A stretch of 7,776 nt of DNA from positions 6,284 to 14,059 of the forward strand of contig DYRC01000074.1 in the NCBI GenBank assembly GCA_020718925.1. Reading direction: 5' to 3'. Below, piece after piece: positions 1 to 6,178 of the stretch (positions are counted from its first letter, which is position 1; every line of letters starts with the position of its first letter). The stretch comes from Desulfonema limicola. GTDB lineage: Bacteria > Desulfobacterota > Desulfobacteria > Desulfobacterales > DYRC01. The notes beneath the pieces were generated by a model that saw only the letters and a program-made list of their open reading frames with translations, was not told the origin of the DNA and ran no database searches. The position numbers and the translations under genes are program-made.

Positions 1-67
1 CACTTAACACTTTCCACTTAACACTTTCCACTTAACACTTTCCACCTAACACTTTTCCACCTAACAC
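1..67. repeat. Short tandem repeat with 14-base unit made of two diverged 7-mers
   Basis: Three exact copies of the 14-base unit CACTTAA CACTTTC lie head to tail. They are followed by a 15-base variant (CACCTAA CACTTTTC) and a partial copy (CACCTAA CACTC). Each unit is itself two related 7-mers starting CACTT or CACCT, so the basic step is seven bases. The array runs off the left edge, so its full size is unknown. On the minus strand it begins directly after the stop codon of the substrate-binding-protein gene, and its last partial copy merges into that stop. It resembles intergenic simple-sequence repeats that expand by slippage; no function can be assigned from the sequence. Confidence 0.9.
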
Positions 68-1381
68 TCAAAACGCTTTGAACGGATAAATCATATTCGC
101 GGTCGCCAATTCAAACGGATACACGATTTCCAGAACAATTTTGCCGTCTTTATCCTTCTGATACTGTCCGATAATGCCGTTGCCAAGCTCATTTTGTCCC
201 TGATCGGGTCCTGATGCGGCAAATCGGATTCCGCCCCAGGGAACCACCAACTGCTCTCCCGGAATCGTGATGCTGTTGGCTGCTTTCTGAATCGCGTCGG
301 GTTTGACCGAACCTGCTTTTTCCAAAACTTCTACCCATGCCTGAACTGCCGTGAACGCCCGTGCTGACGCGCCGCTCAGATCATGCCCTACTTTCTTTTT
401 ATATAACTCATTGATCTGACCTGCCACCGGTTTGAGTTGTGCAATTTTCGGCGCAAATACGCTGCGGGTCAGAACACCCACAACATCATCGCCGAGGGTG
501 CTGCGAAATTCCGGAGCCTCAAAGCCCGCATTCTGTCCCCAGATAATTTTTCCGCTGACTTTTTCCGCTTTCAGGGTTTTCATCATCAGAATCGCATCTG
601 AGGCATAAGACGCAAAAAGAAGAATATCAGGCTTTGCCGCAGACAATGATCTGACTTCGCCTGAGAAATCCGGAGATTTGGCAGCATAGAGCAGGGTCTT
701 TTTTACATCATATCCGTATTCTTTTCCGAATTTTTCAATGGTTTCCGCAACATTGGAACCCCATTCGGTTTTTTCACAGGCAGCCGCAAGCCCGGTAATC
801 TGTGCTTTGGGAACCGCAGGTACGCCTTTTACCTTACCTTCGGTCAGACCTTTTAAAAATTCAAACAGGTCTTTGGTAAATGTAATATCATGCGGCGTTG
901 TTCTCCAAAACCACTTGAAGCCCCGTGCGGTCAGAGCCGGCGATGTCGAAGATTCGTTAATCATGGGAATGCCGTATTGTTCGGTAACCGCACTTACGGT
1001 TTTGGTAACAGCACTGTGATAACAGCCCAGAATACCAACGACTTTATCATCTAAAATAAGTTTTTTGGCAAGGTCTGCGCCCAATGTCGGATTGCCTTCG
1101 TGATCTTTGAATATCAGCTCGATTTTCGCGCCGCCGATAGAAGAGATTCCGGCTTTGGGTCCCATGGTCATTTTGATGTCAGGCATGGCGGTATTGACAA
1201 TTTCCGCAGCCAACTCCGCGCCTGCTCTGAGTTCACGCCCCTCTGCTGCCGCACCGCCGGTCAGAGGATAAATCACGCCGATTTTAATCGTTTCAGCAGC
1301 CTGAGCCGCTAAGACTGTCCCCATCACCACAGCCAGAATCACTATGCCGTAGTGAAACATCCGTTTGCCGTTTGTTTTCAT
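68..1381 (-). CDS. ABC transporter substrate-binding protein, branched-chain amino acid (LivK/Peripla_BP_6) type
   Basis: This is a predicted periplasmic solute receptor of 437 residues that would deliver its ligand to a Liv-type ABC permease. Residues 1-29 form a Sec signal peptide: a basic start (MKTNGKR), a hydrophobic core and an AQA-A type cleavage region near residues 26-29. The mature protein opens with the family hallmark IKIGVIYPLTGG (32-43). It continues with KDHEGNP (92-98), the first-lobe ligand segment LGCYHSAVTK (118-127), and IPMINESSTSPALT (138-151) with FRxTxP-like WFWRTTP (157-163). The length is normal for the family. I chose the ATG at 1381 because AAGGAG (1388-1393) lies six bases upstream and the signal peptide then starts properly; an in-frame start at 1420 lies over the promoter -10 region. 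No permease or ATPase gene is visible, but they could lie beyond the left edge, downstream of this gene. The ligand could be an amino acid, an amide or an aromatic acid; the sequence does not decide. Confidence 0.93.
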   Translation of the reverse strand: MKTNGKRMFHYGIVILAVVMGTVLAAQAAETIKIGVIYPLTGGAAAEGRELRAGAELAAEIVNTAMPDIKMTMGPKAGISSIGGAKIELIFKDHEGNPTLGADLAKKLILDDKVVGILGCYHSAVTKTVSAVTEQYGIPMINESSTSPALTARGFKWFWRTTPHDITFTKDLFEFLKGLTEGKVKGVPAVPKAQITGLAAACEKTEWGSNVAETIEKFGKEYGYDVKKTLLYAAKSPDFSGEVRSLSAAKPDILLFASYASDAILMMKTLKAEKVSGKIIWGQNAGFEAPEFRSTLGDDVVGVLTRSVFAPKIAQLKPVAGQINELYKKKVGHDLSGASARAFTAVQAWVEVLEKAGSVKPDAIQKAANSITIPGEQLVVPWGGIRFAASGPDQGQNELGNGIIGQYQKDKDGKIVLEIVYPFELATANMIYPFKAF

Positions 1382-1387
1382 TGCGCT

Positions 1388-1393
1388 CTCCTT
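1388..1393 (-). promoter_or_regulatory. Ribosome binding site of the substrate-binding-protein gene
   Basis: On the minus strand AAGGAG sits six bases before the ATG at 1381. It is a near-perfect Shine-Dalgarno sequence and decides against the longer in-frame start at 1420. Confidence 0.85.
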
Positions 1394-1410
1394 TACATGG
1401 TTTTTCAAGC

Positions 1411-1439
1411 TTAATAGCAATATCTTCGGGCATAGTCAA
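1411..1439 (-). promoter_or_regulatory. Sigma-70-like promoter for the substrate-binding-protein gene
   Basis: Read on the minus strand, TTGACT (1439-1434) is followed by a 17-base spacer and TATTAA (1416-1411). A TGC precedes the -10 hexamer, as in extended -10 promoters. Transcription would start near 1404, leaving a leader of about 23 bases with a strong ribosome binding site. Hexamer quality, ideal spacing and position agree, but no experiment is available. Confidence 0.7.
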
Positions 1440-1453
1440 CAACGGAATGTTGA
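1436..1453. promoter_or_regulatory. Inverted repeat over the -35 box, candidate operator
   Basis: TCAACA at 1436-1441 and TGTTGA at 1448-1453 form a perfect 6-base inverted repeat with a 6-base centre. The left arm overlaps the -35 hexamer (1434-1439) of the minus-strand promoter, a usual place for a repressor site. The 12-base centre-to-centre spacing is close to one helical turn, as for a dimeric helix-turn-helix regulator. No regulator gene lies in the window, so the binding protein is unknown. Confidence 0.4.
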
Positions 1454-1494
1454 TTTTTCAAACTTTTCTTGCAGCAATCCTGACCTGTTTATGC

Positions 1495-1523
1495 TTGCAA
1501 TGGAAAGTCCTGAGTGCTAATAT
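1495..1523 (+). promoter_or_regulatory. Sigma-70-like promoter for the CoA-transferase/AIM24/carbamate kinase operon
   Basis: TTGCAA (1495-1500) and TAATAT (1518-1523) are separated by exactly 17 bases, and TGC (1515-1517) precedes the -10 hexamer as an extended -10 element. Transcription would begin near 1530, giving a leader of about 67 bases before the ATG at 1597. It is oriented away from the minus-strand promoter at 1411-1439, so the two drive divergent transcription. Confidence 0.7.
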
Positions 1524-1533
1524 AAAAATATTG

Positions 1534-1558
1534 TCAGATTGCTGACTCCGAAATCTGA
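1534..1558 (+). promoter_or_regulatory. Inverted repeat at the start of the operon leader
   Basis: TCAGATT (1534-1540) and AATCTGA (1552-1558) are perfect 7-base inverted repeats around an 11-base loop. They begin only a few bases after the predicted transcription start. The element could be an operator placed just downstream of the start, or a weak 5' hairpin in the mRNA. The stem is AT-rich and has no following T run, so it is not a convincing terminator. Confidence 0.35.
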
Positions 1559-1580
1559 TGTTCATATCTTTTTGTATCAT

Positions 1581-1586
1581 AAGGAA
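1581..1586 (+). promoter_or_regulatory. Ribosome binding site of the CoA-transferase-GNAT gene
   Basis: AAGGAA lies ten bases before the ATG at 1597. No comparable purine-rich site precedes the upstream in-frame ATG at 1558, so this element sets the start. Confidence 0.65.
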
Positions 1587-1596
1587 AATACACACG

Positions 1597-3510
1597 ATGG
1601 ATGTTTTTGAATATTGTCCTCAGAAAGTGGTTAATGCGGAAAAAGCCATTTCAAAAATCAGACGGGGCAGCCGGGTGTTTATCGGCACCGGGTGCGGCGA
1701 ACCTCAGCATCTGATTCACACGATGGTCAAAGATTTGAATTTACAGGATATTATGATATATCAGATGCTGTCTTCCACGCTTGCTCAGTTTGTTGATGAT
1801 GATTCTTTTTTACGGCGGTTTTCGATCAAGCTGTTCTTTATCAGCAATGCCATGCGGAAAGCGGCATTTGATGGGAAAATTGATTATATTCCCACATATT
1901 TATCTCAGATTCCGAAGTTATTTTACAGTCAGCGGATCGGGTTGGATGTTGCGATAATTCAGGTCAGTCCTCCGGATGAATTCGGATATTGCAGTCTGGG
2001 CGTGTCGGTGGACATTACCCGTGCGGGCATGGAAAGTGCCAAGATGGTCATTGCTCAGGTCAATCCCCGAATGCCCAAAACATGGGGAGACAGCTTTGTT
2101 CATCTGGATGAGATAGATTATCTGGTATTTCACGAAGAGCCGCTGGTCGAGTTCACGCCCCATCTCAACAAAGAAGCAAGCGTGGTTGCCCGCAGAATCG
2201 GCTATTATGTGTCGCAGATTGTGGAAGACGGCGCAACGCTTCAAATCGGATTCGGACATCTGCCCAATATTATTCTGCAATATTTAGATAAGAAAAAAGA
2301 TTTGGGCATTCACACGCAGGTGATCACGGATGGATTTTTACCATTGTTTGAAAAAAAGGTGATTACCAACAAAAAAAAGACATTGATTCCGGGGCGTGTT
2401 TTGGCATCGTTGTGCATGGGGTCTCAGAAATTATACGATTATGTGAACAACAATCCCATGTTTTATTTCCGTTCTTCGGAATATGTCAATGATCCGACCG
2501 TGATTGCCCGAAACGACAACTTTATTTCCATCAGTTCTGCATTGGAAGTGGATCTGACCGGGCAGGTGTGTTCGGATTCAATGGGGCATACGTTTTACAG
2601 CGGCATCGGCGATCAGGTTGACTTTCTGCGCGGCTCTGCCATGTCCAAAGGCGGATTTACCATTATTGCGCTGCCATCCACGGCTCAGAACGGCAAAGTC
2701 TCCCGAATTGTGCCGCAGTTGAGCGAAGGCGCAGGCGTGGCAACCACACGCGGAGACGTCAACTTTATCGTAACCGAATACGGCATTGCCGAACTTCAGG
2801 GCAAAAGCATTTATCAGCGCGTCATGGAACTGGCGCAGATCGCGCATCCCAAATTCAGAGAAGAGTTGATTGAGTCGGCGAAAAGACTTCATTATATTTT
2901 CAGCGACCAACTGCCTCCGTCCCATGACGATCTGATCTTTCTCGAAAGCTACAAAACCGCGATGGAGCTTAAAAACGGAAAATCCATCGAAGTCCGTCCG
3001 CTCTTTCCCTCTGATGAATTTGCGTATCGGAATTTCTTTTACTCGCTTCAGGAAAAAACCATCTATTACCGCTTTTTCTATAAAATGAAGGTGTTTTCAC
3101 ATGAAGTGGTGCAGAAGCAATGGGCAAGTGTGGATTACAGAAAAAATATGTCCCTGATCGGATTGATACAGAAAAAAGGGCATAAGGAAATCGTGGCAAT
3201 CGGTTCTTATGCGGAGGAAGGAGAAGGGCGCGCGGAAGTGGCGTTTGTGGTGCGCGAAGATTTTCATGGGCAGGGCGTTGCTTCCTATTTTTTAGAAGCA
3301 CTTGAAAATATTGCAAAGCAAAATGATTATACGGGATTTACCGCAACAGTTCTGAATGAAAACCGGGCTATGGTTCGTGTGTTCAAAAAACGCTATCCCA
3401 ACGCCAAAGTGATTTCAAATGGCTCTGACATCACGATTTTTATGGATTTTTCAGATGCGGTGGACAGAGCAACGGCAGAAAAACAGGAAAAAGAAAACGT
3501 TTGTCGCTGA
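1597..3510 (+). CDS. Acetyl-CoA hydrolase/CoA-transferase family protein with C-terminal GNAT domain
   Basis: This is a 637-residue cytoplasmic fusion protein. Residues 1 to about 455 match the acetyl-CoA hydrolase / 4-hydroxybutyrate CoA-transferase family. Visible motifs are GTGCGEP (30-36), LQIGFGHLPN (215-224), GIHTQVITDG (237-246), SSALEVDLTGQ (313-323), SGIGDQVDF (335-343), GGFTIIALPSTA (352-363) and VTEYGIAELQGKS (392-404). Residues from about 465 to 617 form a GNAT acetyltransferase domain with the acetyl-CoA loop VVREDFHGQGVAS (551-563) and NENRAMVRVFKKR (587-599). Known members move CoA between acyl groups or hydrolyse acyl-CoA through a glutamyl-CoA intermediate; GNAT domains acetylate amines such as lysines. 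The family's catalytic glutamate, within H-S/T-E, is glutamine here (Q241), and the usual GGQ reads GDQ (338-340). The protein may therefore be a weak transferase, an acyl-CoA sensor or an acetyl-CoA-regulated acetylase. The start at 1597 is set by AAGGAA ten bases upstream. It is the first gene of a three-gene operon. Confidence 0.9.
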   Translation: MDVFEYCPQKVVNAEKAISKIRRGSRVFIGTGCGEPQHLIHTMVKDLNLQDIMIYQMLSSTLAQFVDDDSFLRRFSIKLFFISNAMRKAAFDGKIDYIPTYLSQIPKLFYSQRIGLDVAIIQVSPPDEFGYCSLGVSVDITRAGMESAKMVIAQVNPRMPKTWGDSFVHLDEIDYLVFHEEPLVEFTPHLNKEASVVARRIGYYVSQIVEDGATLQIGFGHLPNIILQYLDKKKDLGIHTQVITDGFLPLFEKKVITNKKKTLIPGRVLASLCMGSQKLYDYVNNNPMFYFRSSEYVNDPTVIARNDNFISISSALEVDLTGQVCSDSMGHTFYSGIGDQVDFLRGSAMSKGGFTIIALPSTAQNGKVSRIVPQLSEGAGVATTRGDVNFIVTEYGIAELQGKSIYQRVMELAQIAHPKFREELIESAKRLHYIFSDQLPPSHDDLIFLESYKTAMELKNGKSIEVRPLFPSDEFAYRNFFYSLQEKTIYYRFFYKMKVFSHEVVQKQWASVDYRKNMSLIGLIQKKGHKEIVAIGSYAEEGEGRAEVAFVVREDFHGQGVASYFLEALENIAKQNDYTGFTATVLNENRAMVRVFKKRYPNAKVISNGSDITIFMDFSDAVDRATAEKQEKENVCR

Positions 3511-3512
3511 AA

Positions 3513-3518
3513 AAGGAG
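3513..3518 (+). promoter_or_regulatory. Ribosome binding site of the AIM24 gene
   Basis: AAGGAG lies six bases before the ATG at 3525 and just after the stop codon of the preceding gene. It supports the ATG over the in-frame TTG at 3501, which would overlap the upstream gene and lacks such a site. Confidence 0.75.
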
Positions 3519-3524
3519 AATGTT

Positions 3525-4292
3525 ATGGCAGACATGTTTGCTGATTACAAAAAACAACCCATAGAAACACAAAAGCCCGCTATTCAGGACAGCCGCCCGG
3601 CTGCGGTGAATAAAAAATTTGAATACCTGTATCGCGGCGCATTTACCATGCTGAAAGTCAATCTGGATGCCGAGGAGCGAATCAAAGCCGAATCTGATGC
3701 GATGGTGGCAATGAGCGCAAATGTTACGGTTGAGGGAAAGCTTGAAGGCGGTATTCTCGGCGGACTGGGCAGAATGCTTTCCGGTGAAAAGTTTTTCTTT
3801 CAAATCCTTGCCGCGCATCATGGTCCGGGGCAGGTGTATCTTTCGCCATCCACGCCCGGCGACATCATGGAGCTTGAGATGGACGGCACAAATTATGTTC
3901 TTCAGAAAGACGGTTTTTTTGCGGCTTCCGAAGGAATCAGCATCAGCGCGAAAGTGCAGAATCTGGTTCAGGGGCTTTTTTCCGGCGAAGGATTTTTCGT
4001 GCTGAAAGCCACCGGCAGAGGCATTTTGTTTGTGAGTTCTTACGGCTCAATTCATCCGCTCGATCTTGCGCCGGGTGAGGAAATCATTATTGACAACGCG
4101 CACTTGGTGGCATGGCCCGATACCATGAATTATAATATTGAGAAAGCGTCTTCAGGCTGGATTTCATCATTCACATCCGGCGAAGGGCTGGTATGCCGCT
4201 TCAGAGGTCCGGGCAGAGTTCTGATTCAGACCCGCAATCCAAAAGGCTTCGGCGCATGGATCAGACAATTCTTACCCGTCAAGAATAATTGA
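3525..4292 (+). CDS. AIM24/TIGR00266 family protein
   Basis: This is a 255-residue protein of the AIM24 family (also known as DUF124 or TIGR00266), a compact beta-rich fold related to tryptophan-RNA-binding attenuator-like proteins. Bacterial members have no settled function; the yeast homologue is a mitochondrial inner-membrane protein. Family features visible are AESDAMVAMSANV (55-67), the glycine-rich GGILGGLGRMLSGEKFF (75-91), PSTPGDIMEL (108-117), GEGFFVLKATGRGILFVSSYG (start 154), IIDNAHLVAW (188-197), SGEGLVCRFRGPGRVLIQTRN (start 218). About 35 residues before the conserved fold are rich in Gln, Pro, Ala and Lys and look like a flexible N-terminal extension. There is no signal peptide or membrane segment. 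The gene starts 14 bases after the CoA-transferase stop and overlaps the next start, so co-expression is likely. Its role beside an acyl-CoA enzyme and carbamate kinase is unknown. Confidence 0.85.
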   Translation: MADMFADYKKQPIETQKPAIQDSRPAAVNKKFEYLYRGAFTMLKVNLDAEERIKAESDAMVAMSANVTVEGKLEGGILGGLGRMLSGEKFFFQILAAHHGPGQVYLSPSTPGDIMELEMDGTNYVLQKDGFFAASEGISISAKVQNLVQGLFSGEGFFVLKATGRGILFVSSYGSIHPLDLAPGEEIIIDNAHLVAWPDTMNYNIEKASSGWISSFTSGEGLVCRFRGPGRVLIQTRNPKGFGAWIRQFLPVKNN

Positions 4293-5221
4293 TGAAACCT
4301 GATAAAGAAATTCTCTTGATAGCGTTAGGCGGCAACGCCTTGATTCGCAAAGGGCAGATCGGCACAATTCAGGAGCAGTTTGAAAACCTGAAAGTGCCGA
4401 TTCAGCAGATTGCCCGACTTTCCCAAAAATACCGGGTGATTATCACGCATGGCAACGGTCCGCAGGTGGGCAATCTGCTGCTGCAACAGGAATGCTGTGA
4501 TGCGGCTCCCAAACTGCCGCTGGAAATTCTGGTAGCTCAGACTCAGGGACAAATCGGCTATATGATTGAATCCACCTTAGACACGGAATTGATGAATATC
4601 GGCGTTTTTACGCAGAAAATTGTCAGCCTGATAAGCTATGTGGTGGTGGATGAAGCTGATCCCTCGTTTTCAGACCCGTCAAAGCCGATTGGTCCCGCAT
4701 TCACAGAATATCAGGCGGCAAAACTTCCCTATCCGACTAAAAAAACGCCCAAAGGATTCCGGCGGGTGGTGATATCTCCCAAGCCCGTTACCATTGTGGA
4801 AAAGCGCGAAATCAAAGCCTTGATTGACACGGATTTTATCGTAATCTGCTGCGGCGGGGGCGGGATTCCGGTGATTCGGGAAGGCAGAAGCTTTGCAGGC
4901 GTGGATGCGGTGATTGACAAGGATTTGGCAAGCGCGAAATTGGCTGAAGAAGTCGGCGCAGACAGGTTTGTCATTGCCACCGATGTGGATGGCGCGGCAC
5001 TTCACTATGGCAGTTCTCAGGAAAATCTGCTTGAAAAACTGAGTGTTGAAGACGCCCGCCGCTATCTTGCACAAGGTCATTTTCCATCCGGTTCGATGGG
5101 ACCTAAAATCGAAGCTGCCATTGCGTTTGTTGAACAGCGCAACAAAGGGGCTGTAATATGCTCAATAGAACATATTCAGGATGCGATTGACGGAAAATCA
5201 GGGACTCAGATAATTTCCTGA
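4292..5221 (+). CDS. arcC: Carbamate kinase
   Basis: This 309-residue amino acid kinase family enzyme should catalyse reversible phosphate transfer between carbamoyl phosphate and ADP, giving ATP, carbon dioxide and ammonia in the catabolic direction. Family motifs are complete: ALGGNAL (11-17), THGNGPQVGN (52-61), QTQGQIGYMIES (83-94), RVVISPKP (158-165), CCGGGGIPVI (186-195), AVIDKDLASAKLA (206-218), ATDVDG (229-234), FPSGSMGPKIEAAI (264-277) and SGTQI (303-307). The length is typical. The ATG shares one base with the preceding TGA (TGATG) and has no clear Shine-Dalgarno sequence, so translation is probably coupled to the AIM24 gene. No arginine deiminase or ornithine carbamoyltransferase gene is in the window, so the source of carbamoyl phosphate is unknown (arginine, agmatine, allantoin or pyrimidine routes are all possible). 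The product call is firm; the pathway is not. Confidence 0.94.
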   Translation: MKPDKEILLIALGGNALIRKGQIGTIQEQFENLKVPIQQIARLSQKYRVIITHGNGPQVGNLLLQQECCDAAPKLPLEILVAQTQGQIGYMIESTLDTELMNIGVFTQKIVSLISYVVVDEADPSFSDPSKPIGPAFTEYQAAKLPYPTKKTPKGFRRVVISPKPVTIVEKREIKALIDTDFIVICCGGGGIPVIREGRSFAGVDAVIDKDLASAKLAEEVGADRFVIATDVDGAALHYGSSQENLLEKLSVEDARRYLAQGHFPSGSMGPKIEAAIAFVEQRNKGAVICSIEHIQDAIDGKSGTQIIS

Positions 5222-5223
5222 TT
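5196..5223. terminator. Inverted repeat across the convergent stop codons, possible weak terminator
   Basis: AATCAGG (5196-5202) and CCTGATT (5217-5223) form a perfect 7-base stem with a 14-base loop. It covers the kinase stop codon and the last bases of the deacetylase stop codon. Reading leftward, the stem runs into TTTT, giving a short T tract; reading rightward there is none at once. With no intergenic space between the convergent genes, this is the only visible candidate for stopping transcription at the junction. The stem is short and the loop long, so the call is tentative. Confidence 0.25.
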
Positions 5224-6157
5224 ACCGCCGTTTTGACAGCCATTTGTCTAATATCCCCGTCATTTCAAGCAGATATGCCGGAATAGGGAAATGTGCGCGA
5301 ATGCCCTGATAATCCGACATATTGCGTCTGGCAAGCGCGTAAAGATTGCAACCTGTATTGTTGCTTCCGAATATGGTGGTTGCGGCATACGCGTATCCGG
5401 CATGTTTTGCGATGTCTGCAACGGTCTTGTTCCATGCCCCGCGCGGATAGCAGAATCCTGAAACCTCAGTCCCAAGTCGTTGAGACAAGATTATTTTGGA
5501 TTGTTCAATTTCAAATTTTGACTGATCAGGCGTCAGGTCTGTCAGGGGCGTATGAGAGAGCGAATGAGAGCCGATAGAAAATCCATCCTGCTGCATTTGG
5601 CGGATTTCTTCCCAAGTCATTAATGTCCGCCCGCCGGTATAATTGCCAAACTCTTTGAACATATCTGCAAAAAAGGATAGCCGAACCGCATTGTCCGCTC
5701 CGTTAAGATAGCGCACCATGCTCCGACACAACAGATTAAGAGGCTGATCCGCAGCAATATGGGCATGGCTGCTATGTTTGAGAAAATTGCAAAATGCAGG
5801 CATATTCTGCCGAACCGTGTGATACAGATAATCCCACCAATACGGTTCGCCCTTGTCAATCGGATGCACCGGAATAAAAAAAGTTGCCGGAATACCTGCT
5901 TTTTTCAGAATATCTCTTGCAATATCAAAGTTATCTTTATATCCGTCATCAAAGGTAATGGCGACAGCCCGTCCGCGAAATTCGCCTGCCCGGATGCGTT
6001 TTGCAGCATCATCCAAATCAATGATTTTCACCACTTTTGCCAACCATTCCATCAATTTTGAAAAGGTCTGACATGACATTGCCATTGGCGGAATAAAATA
6101 GGATTCTCCTTCCGGCATAATGCGATGGAATCCGAGAATCTGAAGAGAATATTTCAT
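5222..6157 (-). CDS. Polysaccharide deacetylase family protein (NodB homology, CE4)
   Basis: This 311-residue protein has the NodB/carbohydrate esterase 4 core, which removes acetyl (or similar) groups from N-acetylated sugars with a divalent metal. Key motifs are the early GFHRI (9-13), the catalytic and metal-binding TFDDGY (68-73, with D70 and D71), the metal-binding SHSLSH (197-202, H198 and H202) and YPRGAW (237-242). An insertion of about 75 residues between FFIPV and the His motif contains WWDYLYH (107-113), seen in deacetylases of surface-polysaccharide loci. There is no signal peptide, so it probably acts in the cytoplasm on a lipid-linked or nucleotide-linked sugar. The start is chosen because GFHRI needs this ATG; only a weak purine stretch precedes it. 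It lies 21 bases after the Roc-COR gene on the same strand, and its stop abuts the kinase stop. No glycosyltransferases are visible nearby, so the substrate is unknown. Confidence 0.9.
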   Translation of the reverse strand: MKYSLQILGFHRIMPEGESYFIPPMAMSCQTFSKLMEWLAKVVKIIDLDDAAKRIRAGEFRGRAVAITFDDGYKDNFDIARDILKKAGIPATFFIPVHPIDKGEPYWWDYLYHTVRQNMPAFCNFLKHSSHAHIAADQPLNLLCRSMVRYLNGADNAVRLSFFADMFKEFGNYTGGRTLMTWEEIRQMQQDGFSIGSHSLSHTPLTDLTPDQSKFEIEQSKIILSQRLGTEVSGFCYPRGAWNKTVADIAKHAGYAYAATTIFGSNNTGCNLYALARRNMSDYQGIRAHFPIPAYLLEMTGILDKWLSKRR

Positions 6158-6178
6158 AAAGATTGACTTTCTTTGTGT

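Noticed and set aside
1..67. Possible CRISPR array
   Set aside because: The unit is only 14 bases, tandem without spacers, and there are no cas genes.
738..1019. Plus-strand reading frame opposite the binding-protein gene
   Set aside because: No family resemblance and no ribosome binding site; the opposite strand encodes a clear Peripla_BP_6 protein.
1382..1420. Thirteen-residue N-terminal extension of the binding protein
   Set aside because: It would put the -10 promoter element and the ribosome binding site inside the coding region and would displace the signal peptide from the N-terminus.
1534..1558. Riboswitch or attenuator in the operon leader
   Set aside because: The leader is only about 67 bases with one short AT-rich hairpin, no T tract and no recognisable aptamer or leader peptide.
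1558..1596. Longer start for the CoA-transferase-GNAT gene
   Set aside because: No ribosome binding site precedes the ATG at 1558; AAGGAA fits the ATG at 1597, and the extra residues are not family-like.
3501..3524. TTG start for the AIM24 gene overlapping the upstream gene
   Set aside because: A strong Shine-Dalgarno sequence points to the ATG at 3525.
3393..3821. Antisense reading frame of 142 residues opposite the CoA-transferase/AIM24 junction
   Set aside because: It has no recognisable domain or ribosome binding site and lies opposite two well-supported genes.
4679..5080. Antisense reading frame of 133 residues opposite carbamate kinase
   Set aside because: It is a shadow of the conserved kinase coding sequence, with a composition rich in Cys, His and Arg typical of spurious frames.
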